Assembly: GCA_023301785.1 (NCBI GenBank)
Contig: JALZUF010000160.1
Location: 1 to 12,323, forward strand
Source: Alphaproteobacteria bacterium
Lineage (GTDB): Bacteria > Pseudomonadota > Alphaproteobacteria > Micavibrionales > Micavibrionaceae
Direction: 5' to 3'
DNA length: 12,323 nucleotides
Position numbers and translations under genes: made by a program. The notes below the pieces were generated by a model, which did not search any database, was not told the origin of the DNA, and saw nothing but the letters and a program-made list of their open reading frames with translations. This document shows, piece by piece, positions 1-6,953 of this stretch (its first letter is position 1; every line of letters starts with the position of its first letter).

Positions 1-23
1 GTAAAAGACCTATTAAATCGGTC

Positions 24-40
24 ATGTCGTGAGCCGACAT
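24..40. other. Short hairpin just upstream of the tRNA
   Basis: ATGTCG (24-29) and CGACAT (35-40) form a perfect 6 bp stem around a 5-base loop. The sequence after it (TTATAAAT) is AT-rich but has no T-run. It may be the end of an upstream transcript, a processing site ahead of the tRNA, or chance. TATAAA at 42-47 is too close to the tRNA 5' end for a normal leader, and no -35 fits it. Confidence 0.25.
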
Positions 41-53
41 TTATAAATGAGAT

Positions 54-129
54 GACCGCTTAGCTCAGTTGGTAGAGCAACTGACTTTTAATCAGTAGGT
101 CGAGGGTTCGAATCCCTCAGCGGTCACCA
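54..129 (+). tRNA. tRNA-Lys (anticodon TTT)
   Basis: The cloverleaf is complete. The acceptor arms GACCGCT (54-60) and AGCGGTC (119-125) pair perfectly, followed by discriminator A126 and an encoded CCA (127-129). The D-arm reads TAGCTCAGTTGGTAGAGCA. The anticodon stem ACTGA/TCAGT (80-84/92-96) closes the loop CTTTTAA, which places TTT at 87-89 and so reads AAA/AAG lysine codons. The T-arm carries GGTTCGAATCC. The sequence is close to the usual alphaproteobacterial tRNA-Lys. It stands alone here, and a T-rich stretch follows within 25 bases. tRNA 3' ends are frequent integration sites, but no integrase and no second copy of the 3' end is visible. Confidence 0.97.
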
Positions 130-184
130 TTTATTATTTTTTCTTCTATTTACTGAATATCATCATAAAAGTTAATTCCTTAAC

Positions 185-226
185 TTGTGTGATAAAACAT
201 CAGGTGTCATAATAGATAAGTATAAT
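185..226 (+). promoter_or_regulatory. Candidate promoter for the HisC/CobD-like aminotransferase
   Basis: TTGTGT (185-190) lies 17 bp before CATAAT (208-213). A perfect TATAAT follows at 221-226, but it has no good -35 of its own. Either would start a transcript before the ATG at 254. The signals fall inside the in-frame extension that a TTG start at 185 would create, which argues that this extension is not coding. This rests on consensus matching only. Confidence 0.4.
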
Positions 227-253
227 AAGGCCTCTAAAAGAGATGAAGCTGTT

Positions 254-1312
254 ATGAATAGTGTGAAGTTAAAAGAAATAATTGCCTTTTTTGATAGTGA
301 TTACGCGCCATCTAATAGATATAAGTATGATTTATCTTTGTCTGAAAACCCATTTGGACACAGTGAAAGTATTGTTCAATCCTTTGAAGATTTCAAAGAA
401 GGTCTTTCGCATTATCCTGACAAGAATAATTTGAAGCTTAAACATGCTATTGCTGGAATTAAAAATATCTCAGAAGATAGTATTTATATTGGTACAGGTG
501 TTACTGGAATTATCCAAGATTTGTGCAAGCTGTACATAAAAGAAGGGCAGCATATTCTTCTGCCTGAATCTACTTTTCCAGGGCCAATTTTTGGTGCTAG
601 CATAATGGGTGGCCACGCAAAACTGGTTCCTTTTAAATCAAATTTCAAAGTGGATTTTGATGCAATAAAAGAATATTACAATTCCAATACGTCTTTTGTA
701 TTTTTATCAAACCCGAATAACCCCACGGGTATTTTAGAGAGACCTATTGATATTATTGATTTAGCAAATAGTATTTCTTGCCCTGTAATAGTTTCAGAGG
801 CAAATATCGAATATACAGGGGAAAGCCTTTTAGATTTCCCTGACTTACCAAAAAACCTCATAATAATGCGTTCTTTTTCAAAGGTATATGGACTAGCGAG
901 TCTTCGAGTTGGTTACGCTGTTGCACATGAAGAAATTATAAAAAAAGTTGAAAAAATAATGTATCCGTTTCGAATAACGCATACATCTGAAACGCTATGT
1001 TTAAAAGCGCTCATGGATCAAAATCATGTAAGTAGGTCTATTGAACTATTTTATGAGCAAAAAGATTTCTTAATAGAAGAACTTAAAAATTTAGGCTTCA
1101 AATGTATCCCCTCAGAAGGAAGTACATTTATAGCTAAAATTCCTAGTTCTTACAGCACCGCATCACTTTTAAATAAGAAATTAAATGAATTGGACTGCGC
1201 GATAGTACCATGTTGTAACTTCCAAGGTATTGGTAGTCAGTATGTGCGTATCGCCCCAAGAATTCATGAGACAAATGTTAATTTTATTAAAGTGTTATCA
1301 TCTATATTGTAA
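254..1312 (+). CDS. PLP-dependent aminotransferase, HisC/CobD-like, with altered PLP-binding residues
   Basis: Fold type I PLP enzyme of 352 residues, the usual length for the histidinol-phosphate aminotransferase / threonine-phosphate decarboxylase group. Residue numbers are from the ATG at 254. The substrate-side motif SENPFG is near 30-35, NPNNPTG at 153-159, the Schiff-base lysine K210 in SFSK, RVGY just after it, and a C-terminal VRIAPR that would bind a substrate carboxylate or phosphate. The family block DEAYxEF reads SEANIEY, so the Asp that pairs with the PLP ring nitrogen is Ser181 and the Tyr that contacts PLP O3' is Asn184. The frame stays open to TTG 185, but that extension overlaps promoter-like sequence and has no Shine-Dalgarno, so ATG 254 is preferred (weak GAAG/AGAGA upstream). 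The protein is cytosolic; its substrate is unknown. It could be an active but atypical enzyme or one that has lost transamination. It ends 2 bp from the convergent synthetase gene. Confidence 0.85.
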   Translation: MNSVKLKEIIAFFDSDYAPSNRYKYDLSLSENPFGHSESIVQSFEDFKEGLSHYPDKNNLKLKHAIAGIKNISEDSIYIGTGVTGIIQDLCKLYIKEGQHILLPESTFPGPIFGASIMGGHAKLVPFKSNFKVDFDAIKEYYNSNTSFVFLSNPNNPTGILERPIDIIDLANSISCPVIVSEANIEYTGESLLDFPDLPKNLIIMRSFSKVYGLASLRVGYAVAHEEIIKKVEKIMYPFRITHTSETLCLKALMDQNHVSRSIELFYEQKDFLIEELKNLGFKCIPSEGSTFIAKIPSSYSTASLLNKKLNELDCAIVPCCNFQGIGSQYVRIAPRIHETNVNFIKVLSSIL

Positions 1313-1314
1313 GA

Positions 1315-3603
1315 TTAAAAAGGTTTTGCTCCGGGTGCGCTACCTTGCTCTTTTCCAAGCTCATGCGAAGAGCCATTATCATTTTCAGCTTGTCTCTCAA
1401 GTGTAGCAATATTTCTTTTGCCAAACTGTACTGTTAGATCAATTCCATTAGCATCTAGCCTGAAGTCCACATCCATAATCTTTTCACCATCTACTCTAAA
1501 AGCTCCAGCTACGATTTGCCTTCTTGTTTCTGATTTGGACTGATCTGGCTTCATCGCTTGGGCTAAATCAATCACGGAAAAGCTATCTTGTCCTTGTGCT
1601 ATTTCATCAACGGAAATAGATCTTGCATCCTTGGTAGATACATCCTTACTTCGTACGTTTCGATCAAAATGATCTCTTGCTAGCTTTGCTGCATCTGTGG
1701 AATGGTACTGTTCCACGACATTAGAGGCAATCAATAGCTTAACTTCCATTGGATTTGCATCATCGCTTGATAAAGCTTCTCTCAGTGCTTCTTTAGTGTC
1801 AGGAGTGACCACTAAGTCAATATAAACAGGCATCATCTCATCAGTGATACTCATTACTTTTCCAAACATCATTTCTGGAGCTTCTGTTAGACCAATATAA
1901 TTATGCTTTGATTTACTCATTTTATGAACACCATCCAAGCCAGGTAAGATTGGCATACACATTACAATTTGCCCTTCCTTACCAGCACTTTGTTGGAGGT
2001 GACGTCCCATCATATTATTAAATAATTGATCAGTTCCTCCCATTTCAATATCGGCGTCAATTTCAATACTGTCTGTACCTTGCATTAAAGGGTACAACAT
2101 TTCGTGCATGTGGATAGGTGTCTCATCAGCGTATCTCTTTTTGAAACTATCTCTTTTCATCAATTGCGCTAGGGTAGTTGTTCCCATTAATTTTATAATA
2201 TCTGCTAAATTTTTACGGTCGAACCACTCTGAATTCATTCTCACTTCAACTTTGTCCATATCAAGCACTAACGATAACTGATCTGTGTATGTACGTGCAT
2301 TTGCTTTGATTTCTTCTTCTGATAGCAATGGTCTAGTATCATTACGTCCTGTTGGATCTCCAATTCTTGCTGTGTAGTCACCAATAATAATTACAATTTG
2401 ATGTCCTGCGTCCTGAAATTCACGCATCTTGTTAAGAACAACGGCATGTCCAAGATGTAAATCAGGTGCAGTTGGATCAAAACCTAATTTAACGCGAAGT
2501 GGTCTTTTGTGAGCTAACTTTTCTTTTAACCCGCCTGCTGGTTCAATAATTTCAGCCATAGCACTAAGCTCATGTTCATTTGATGATAACTTAACGTCTT
2601 GTGAAAGAGCAACGTTGTCGAAGTCTTTTCTCATTTGAGGAGTAGGTTGTAAGCTTTCAGGCGTGAAATAATTTGAAACAATTTCTGTTATTTTATTTTC
2701 TAAGTCATGTCCACCTAAAGGGCCAACAACACTTTCGAACTGTTCAACGATTGCTTGCATTCCAGCTAAAGTTTTCTCCGCTGCCCGTTTTTGTCCTTTT
2801 GTTCCTTCTTGTACTTGGCGTATGGTGCTTTCAAGAAAACCCTGAACGTCAAACTCTGGTGCTAATAAAACGCGTGCTTCTCCTTCTGTGAAGGTGTAAG
2901 GCGACACTCTATGGCGTGAACTATCGGCTGTAAGCCCTGGATTTGTATAAGCCATTGAAAGTGAGTCGTTCCCATATAAGTCGCGATATGTTCTATCAAA
3001 AGCAATTTCATCAAAACCTTTACTAGATCGAGCCGCTTTGGGATCTAAAACCCATGAAAGTTTCATCGTAGCGCCATGAACTTCAGAGAAGTATCTCATA
3101 TCTGCCATTTGCTCTGTTACATATTCTATTGCATCATCAGGTATAGGCAAATCAGTGATGCGCGACATAGCATCTTCACGAATCTTTTGAAATTCTGGGT
3201 TTTCTTTATATTCAGAAGCCAATTGAACAACATAAGTATCATCTAAACCCATTTGAGTGACGGCATGTTCAATTTGTTGTTTTTCTCTTGCCGCAAGTTG
3301 GTCGACATAGTCCTGATCCATAAAATCATTTGCGAGAGCATGTACATCTGCAATGACATGAACAATTTGTTTTAGTCCAAAATGTCTTCTTAGTTCTTCT
3401 GCTGTGAGCATATAAGAAATAAAATCTATAGGCAGACCTTGGCTTGCTGCTGATCTTGTCGCTAAGCCTGTTCCAAAAAATAATGTTTTACTGGAAGGGT
3501 CATCATAAATGCTAGCTGAAACATGTTCCTCAGATAAAAAATCAATGATTGATGGATGATTTTGAAAAAAACCACTTGTTTGACTGTTAACTAGATTACT
3601 CAT
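1315..3603 (-). CDS. Tyrosyl-tRNA synthetase with a large N-terminal synthetase-like extension
   Basis: A 762-residue fusion. Residues about 345-735 form a complete TyrRS of the Pseudomonas/Haemophilus-like subtype. It has HLGH (383-386) as HIGH, the tyrosine-recognition set Y504-x3-Q508-x2-D511, GGTDQ (522-526), KMSKS (561-565) and an S4 RNA-binding domain (about 675-715). Such enzymes are normally about 400 residues and charge tRNA-Tyr as homodimers. Residues 1-340 are extra. FFGTGLATRS (42-51) followed by IVHVIADVHALAND (80-93) resembles the first strand and the 'ADLHA' strand of a class I Rossmann fold, but no HIGH or KMSKS is present. Residues 260-345 look helical and linker-like. The start ATG at 3603 has an AGGAG at 3609-3613 with a 5-base gap. 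No good ribosome site precedes an internal Met near the TyrRS domain, so one fused product is likely. The tail (after about 737) is polar. It is divergent from the aldolase operon. It may be a housekeeping, pathway or resistance TyrRS. The tyrS symbol is withheld because of the fusion. Confidence 0.9.
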   Translation of the reverse strand: MSNLVNSQTSGFFQNHPSIIDFLSEEHVSASIYDDPSSKTLFFGTGLATRSAASQGLPIDFISYMLTAEELRRHFGLKQIVHVIADVHALANDFMDQDYVDQLAAREKQQIEHAVTQMGLDDTYVVQLASEYKENPEFQKIREDAMSRITDLPIPDDAIEYVTEQMADMRYFSEVHGATMKLSWVLDPKAARSSKGFDEIAFDRTYRDLYGNDSLSMAYTNPGLTADSSRHRVSPYTFTEGEARVLLAPEFDVQGFLESTIRQVQEGTKGQKRAAEKTLAGMQAIVEQFESVVGPLGGHDLENKITEIVSNYFTPESLQPTPQMRKDFDNVALSQDVKLSSNEHELSAMAEIIEPAGGLKEKLAHKRPLRVKLGFDPTAPDLHLGHAVVLNKMREFQDAGHQIVIIIGDYTARIGDPTGRNDTRPLLSEEEIKANARTYTDQLSLVLDMDKVEVRMNSEWFDRKNLADIIKLMGTTTLAQLMKRDSFKKRYADETPIHMHEMLYPLMQGTDSIEIDADIEMGGTDQLFNNMMGRHLQQSAGKEGQIVMCMPILPGLDGVHKMSKSKHNYIGLTEAPEMMFGKVMSITDEMMPVYIDLVVTPDTKEALREALSSDDANPMEVKLLIASNVVEQYHSTDAAKLARDHFDRNVRSKDVSTKDARSISVDEIAQGQDSFSVIDLAQAMKPDQSKSETRRQIVAGAFRVDGEKIMDVDFRLDANGIDLTVQFGKRNIATLERQAENDNGSSHELGKEQGSAPGAKPF

Positions 3604-3608
3604 AATAA

Positions 3609-3613
3609 CTCCT
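3609..3613 (-). promoter_or_regulatory. Ribosome binding site of the synthetase fusion
   Basis: On the minus strand AGGAG lies 5 bases before the ATG at 3603. This is a strong site, and it supports translation of the whole fusion from its N-terminus rather than from an internal start near the TyrRS domain. Confidence 0.7.
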
Positions 3614-3693
3614 ATAATTTCGTATAGACATAACTAATATCCTTTTTATACATAAATCAAGTGCTTATTTGTAATATTATTTCGAAACGAAAT

Positions 3694-3770
3694 TAAGCTT
3701 AAGTGGGCATAGAATAGTGAAGCCTAAAAAGTTGACATCATTTCTACCTATATTTTTAAATGTAAGCTTA
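3694..3770. repeat. Pair of identical 8 bp palindromes, possible operators
   Basis: TAAGCTTA occurs at 3694-3701 and 3763-3770, 69 bp apart. One copy lies upstream of the distal -35 element and the other just after its -10. The first is part of a longer palindrome, TTAAGCTTAA (3693-3702), and directly abuts the dyad ATTTCG-AAA-CGAAAT. The placement suits a repressor bound at two sites, but an 8 bp word in AT-rich DNA could repeat by chance. Confidence 0.3.
3732..3760 (+). promoter_or_regulatory. Candidate sigma70 promoter, distal, for the aldolase operon
   Basis: A perfect -35 TTGACA (3732-3737) is followed, after a 17 bp spacer, by TTTAAA (3755-3760), which matches 4 of 6 consensus bases. 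The predicted start falls in or next to the palindrome TAAGCTTA at 3763-3770, a typical repressor position. Confidence 0.45.
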
Positions 3771-3818
3771 TCCATAAAAAGAGAATAAGTAATAATATTT
3801 CAAATTATAGAATTAATG

Positions 3819-3847
3819 TTGACAAAAATTATTTTTCATATTAATAA
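3819..3847 (+). promoter_or_regulatory. Candidate sigma70 promoter, proximal, for the aldolase operon
   Basis: A perfect -35 TTGACA (3819-3824), a 17 bp spacer and TAATAA (3842-3847) as a weak -10. It lies immediately before the strong AAGGAG (3856-3861), so the leader would be very short. It sits inside the in-frame extension that an ATG at 3816 would create, which supports ATG 3867 as the real start. Confidence 0.4.
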
Positions 3848-3866
3848 AGACAAAAAAGGAGACGTT

Positions 3867-4778
3867 ATGGCTAATGCAAAGACAGGTTTTGATGCGACTA
3901 GGCTTGATAAAATTGATAAATCTTCAATCGCTTGTGAGGCACCAACATTTTTAACACATGCTGGTGAAAACGCATGGAGAAAGCATGTTTTATCAGTTGC
4001 GCTAAGAACTTTTGGAGATAAGGGCTATGATGCAGGATTAGCAGGACATTTTACTGTAAGAGATTCAGAGCATCCAGATCGTTTTTGGGTAAATCCTATG
4101 GATCAACACTTATCACTGATGTCTCCAGATGATCTTGTTCTGGTGGGACATGATGGGTGCATCCATGAGGGAAGTAGGCCAGCTAATAGCGGTGCCTTTT
4201 CCGTTCATGCGGCAATTCATGAGAGTAGACCAGATATTATATGCAGCATACATACGCACCTAACATATTCTAAAGTGTTAGCAATGAAGGGTGATGTTAT
4301 TAAGGCACGCTCTCAGGACTCATGCCCTTTTTATAATGATATGGCCGTTTACGAAAATTATGATGGTGTTCCAGGTGAAAAACGTATTGGTGAAGAAATT
4401 ATGGAAGTGTTGGGTAATAAAAATAGCGTCATAATGAAACATCACGGTGCTTTGACTGTTGGGGCAAGCGTCGAGGCGGCAGCTTTTCTTTTTTTAGAAC
4501 TTGAAAAATGTGCAGAAGATCAAATTATAGCAGAGCAAGCTTACGGACCAAATTTGCCAGAGCTTGATCATGCTGTTGCACAAAATGTGCATGACTATTT
4601 AACCTCTCCCCATGCTTTATGGCTTAGCTTTCAATCAGAATTTGCGAAAACTTGTCATGATCACGGATTAACTTTTGAAGCGCCTGATGAAGAGATGCAA
4701 GCACAGCACGACCATCAAATCGCACAACAAGTTAGTGCACATGATACGGGTGAAGGTTATTCCCGTCTAAAACAGTAA
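3867..4778 (+). CDS. Class II aldolase/adducin-family protein
   Basis: A 303-residue protein of the zinc-dependent class II aldolase/adducin fold (FucA/AraD group), which cleaves or epimerises sugar phosphates and similar hydroxy compounds through an enediolate. The metal-ligand motif HTH is at 129-131 and the third histidine is in KHHG (191-194). NPMDQHLSLMSPDDLVLVGHDG (76-97) matches the family's N-terminal block. The catalytic acid of FucA (Glu73) has no counterpart: the aligned stretch reads ANSGAFSVHAAIH (106-118), as in the adducin-like branch. The substrate is therefore not predictable. The start is ATG 3867, with AAGGAG 5 bases upstream; the in-frame ATG at 3816 lacks a ribosome site and precedes a promoter. 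It is first gene of a three-gene operon, with the next start 10 bases after its stop. The C-terminus (about 270-303) is charged and His-rich. Confidence 0.85.
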   Translation: MANAKTGFDATRLDKIDKSSIACEAPTFLTHAGENAWRKHVLSVALRTFGDKGYDAGLAGHFTVRDSEHPDRFWVNPMDQHLSLMSPDDLVLVGHDGCIHEGSRPANSGAFSVHAAIHESRPDIICSIHTHLTYSKVLAMKGDVIKARSQDSCPFYNDMAVYENYDGVPGEKRIGEEIMEVLGNKNSVIMKHHGALTVGASVEAAAFLFLELEKCAEDQIIAEQAYGPNLPELDHAVAQNVHDYLTSPHALWLSFQSEFAKTCHDHGLTFEAPDEEMQAQHDHQIAQQVSAHDTGEGYSRLKQ

Positions 4779-4788
4779 GGATTAAAAA

Positions 4789-6939
4789 ATGATTGTTACC
4801 CCTAAATTATACGGTCGTTATTTGCCATTAAGTAATAGTGGTCATATTATCAACGACAGAGCGGAGAGTAAAATTCAACCGCAATGGCGCCCTTTGTTGG
4901 ACGATGTGATTGAGTTATTTAAAGAAAAAGAGCCTAAGCTTCATTCGATCTATATAAGAGGATCTGTTGCGGACGGTAGAGCGATTGATGGTATTTCTGA
5001 TATTGATAGTTTAGCTTTGTTAGATACTGATGAAGACGCTCCTATGCTTGATTGTTCATGGATAGAAGAGGCCAATCAAAGTTTAGGAAAAAAGTATCCA
5101 TTTTGTGATGGTGTTGAAACTTATTTGTTACCAAAGGAAAGAGCGCTGTCTGACAGGAAATCTGGTTTTTATATTCAATCGCAGTCTATATGTATTTATG
5201 GTGAAGATATAATCCCAAGGTTATCGCCTTATAGAGTAGGTGAGGATTCAACTTTTTCTCACGCTAAGAATTTAGAATATGATCTTAGGTACATTCGTCA
5301 AAAATTGTATGAAAACAGTGATCCAGATTTTGTTAAAACTTGCTGTAAAAAAGTGATGAAACGAATTGTTCGTGCTGCAATGGAATCATGCATGGTAGAA
5401 CAAAATCGTTATACGAGAGATCTATTTTTATCTAATGAAATGTTTGCTTTATCGTGCCCTGAAGAATCTGGTCGTATTGCTAAAGCAATGCACTATGCAC
5501 TTAATCCGACGGAAGACCAAGGGGAGCTTCTTCAGGTGATAGCAGAATCAGGAGATTTTCTTGTACACCATATTCAACAAAAGTATGGCAAAGAAACCAG
5601 AGGAATTTCTTTTATAGATGATTTTGGATATGGAGATGATTTAGAAGCTGGTATGCCAAATAGTAACGGGGTTAAATGGCATAGATTTGATCGAAGCCTT
5701 GATCCAGTTGAAGCTTCTATTGAGTTTGGTAAAGGGATGGCAAATGATAATCGTGATCCCGTACTTTTTTCTGTGGGCTCTGAAACACAAAAACTTACTT
5801 TGCCTGACGGTGGAGGGTTTGATAATTGCCGCGTTGTGACAAGTCCAAGTTATAATAAACAAGGTGGTGAGGGCAGTTTAAGAGAAGAAGCTGCTTCTTG
5901 GGTAAGGCGTTTTATGGGTATTCCTGCCTTTGTAGATAATACTTTTATTCTTCAACAAAATGGTCGTGTTGCACTTTCTGAAGCATTTACTTTATCTGGA
6001 TTGCGACATGATGATCCAGGTATCTTGGTGCCTGAATTGAGGTGGCCTATGCTATCCCAAAAAATACAACAAGCACGTATGAATGAATACCATTATGAAA
6101 TAGGAAGGGAGGGAACTTCGGATGATGTTGTTTCTAATCTTCAAACAGTGATGGAATCAGGTGCAACTCTGTCTACTTTATATACAAATTATCCTCACAA
6201 TCCTACTGGCTTAGTTGGTTCTAAAAAAGAGGTTCGGGCGATTGTCGATGCCTTGGATCGTATTAATTCAGGTAGGTCTGATGTAGATAAAGTTTCACAT
6301 GTCATAGATAGCCCTTATTTTGCTGGTTGCTCGCAAAAAGATAGAGGAGCTTACCTTAAGAACCCTTATGAAGGAAACCTTGCTTATGATGGGCAGACAC
6401 CGTGGCAAGCAGTTTTAAGTTTCTCAAAAGCTTTTGGTGTAGCAAGTCCCGGCATTACTATTGTAGTTACAGATAAAAGTACACAAACTGATTTTGATAA
6501 ACAGTTAGTATCTGGTGTTGGTATTTCTTACAACCCAGAATTTTTAAACGCAACTTGTGCTGTGATGGGAGAAGAGCATGATCAGGATGTTTTGAAACAT
6601 TTTGATGCTCTAAGGCAAAAATATGAAAAAAACCGCAGTATAACCTCTAATTCTTTAGAGCGTTATATGCTAGATGGAGATGCAAATCTAACAACTGTCT
6701 TAGAGTTTCCAATGGAATTTGTTGGACGTGAGATTCAGTGTTCTGATGGTGTTTCTAGGCCAATTCAAGATATGAATGATTTGGTTGAAATCTTTGGGAA
6801 TGCCGGGGTTGTTGCTGTAAATTGTTCCACAAGTGATAGAAATCTTGTAAGATTAGCTATGTCTGGTGCGGAGCATGATGTGCAAAGGGGGGTTAACCTC
6901 ATAAGTGATACTGTTCGACAGATAGAACGTTCTATTTAA
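4789..6939 (+). CDS. Fusion: pol-beta-type nucleotidyltransferase + class I/II aminotransferase
   Basis: A 716-residue two-enzyme protein. Residues about 45-120 are a minimal nucleotidyltransferase domain: GS at 58-59, then SDID with metal-binding D71 and D73, and a third acidic candidate E110. This resembles aminoglycoside/small-substrate nucleotidyltransferases. Residues about 140-270 are mostly helical, like the substrate-binding part of those enzymes. Residues about 310-716 are a fold type I PLP aminotransferase. It has NYPHNPTG (467-474), D507 in VIDSPYF contacting the PLP nitrogen, Y510, Schiff-base lysine K547 in SFSKAFG, and R688 in NLVRLAMSG as the probable carboxylate-binding arginine. 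Both active sites look intact. AAGGA (4777-4781) overlaps the upstream stop and sets the start. It lies in one operon with the aldolase and phosphatase. The likely job is amino-group transfer to an intermediate plus attachment of a nucleotide to it or to a related hydroxyl or phosphate. I know of no named family with this architecture. Confidence 0.88.
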   Translation: MIVTPKLYGRYLPLSNSGHIINDRAESKIQPQWRPLLDDVIELFKEKEPKLHSIYIRGSVADGRAIDGISDIDSLALLDTDEDAPMLDCSWIEEANQSLGKKYPFCDGVETYLLPKERALSDRKSGFYIQSQSICIYGEDIIPRLSPYRVGEDSTFSHAKNLEYDLRYIRQKLYENSDPDFVKTCCKKVMKRIVRAAMESCMVEQNRYTRDLFLSNEMFALSCPEESGRIAKAMHYALNPTEDQGELLQVIAESGDFLVHHIQQKYGKETRGISFIDDFGYGDDLEAGMPNSNGVKWHRFDRSLDPVEASIEFGKGMANDNRDPVLFSVGSETQKLTLPDGGGFDNCRVVTSPSYNKQGGEGSLREEAASWVRRFMGIPAFVDNTFILQQNGRVALSEAFTLSGLRHDDPGILVPELRWPMLSQKIQQARMNEYHYEIGREGTSDDVVSNLQTVMESGATLSTLYTNYPHNPTGLVGSKKEVRAIVDALDRINSGRSDVDKVSHVIDSPYFAGCSQKDRGAYLKNPYEGNLAYDGQTPWQAVLSFSKAFGVASPGITIVVTDKSTQTDFDKQLVSGVGISYNPEFLNATCAVMGEEHDQDVLKHFDALRQKYEKNRSITSNSLERYMLDGDANLTTVLEFPMEFVGREIQCSDGVSRPIQDMNDLVEIFGNAGVVAVNCSTSDRNLVRLAMSGAEHDVQRGVNLISDTVRQIERSI

Positions 6940-6944
6940 TTTTT

Positions 6945-6949
6945 AGGAG
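6945..6949 (+). promoter_or_regulatory. Ribosome binding site of the histidine phosphatase
   Basis: AGGAG lies 4 bases before ATG 6954, in the 14 bp gap after the fusion gene. No separate promoter is apparent, so the phosphatase should be co-translated from the operon mRNA. Confidence 0.65.
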
Positions 6950-6953
6950 TCAC

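Larger units (their letters stand above)
3604..3866. promoter_or_regulatory. Divergent control region between the synthetase fusion and the aldolase operon
   Basis: A 263 bp AT-rich noncoding region between divergent start codons. It holds two plus-strand promoter candidates (listed separately), two copies of the palindrome TAAGCTTA (3694-3701, 3763-3770), and a dyad ATTTCG-AAA-CGAAAT at 3679-3693. A further ATTTCG lies at 3617-3622, near the synthetase start. For the minus strand only weak promoter matches are seen, for example TTGATT then TATTAG with a short spacer. The arrangement suggests joint regulation of both sides by a DNA-binding protein encoded elsewhere; no regulator gene is in the window. 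Confidence 0.55.

Noticed and set aside
185..253. TTG start at 185 extending the HisC/CobD-like enzyme by 23 residues
   Set aside because: There is no Shine-Dalgarno, the stretch contains a perfect TATAAT and other promoter-like words, and the enzyme family begins near the residue encoded at 254.
2574..3603. N-terminal part of the synthetase fusion as a separate gene ahead of a normal TyrRS
   Set aside because: The frame is continuous, and the internal Met codons near the TyrRS domain lack ribosome sites.
3816..3866. ATG at 3816 as start of the aldolase-family protein
   Set aside because: It has no ribosome site and overlaps a TTGACA promoter; ATG 3867 has AAGGAG 5 bases upstream and fits the family's N-terminus.
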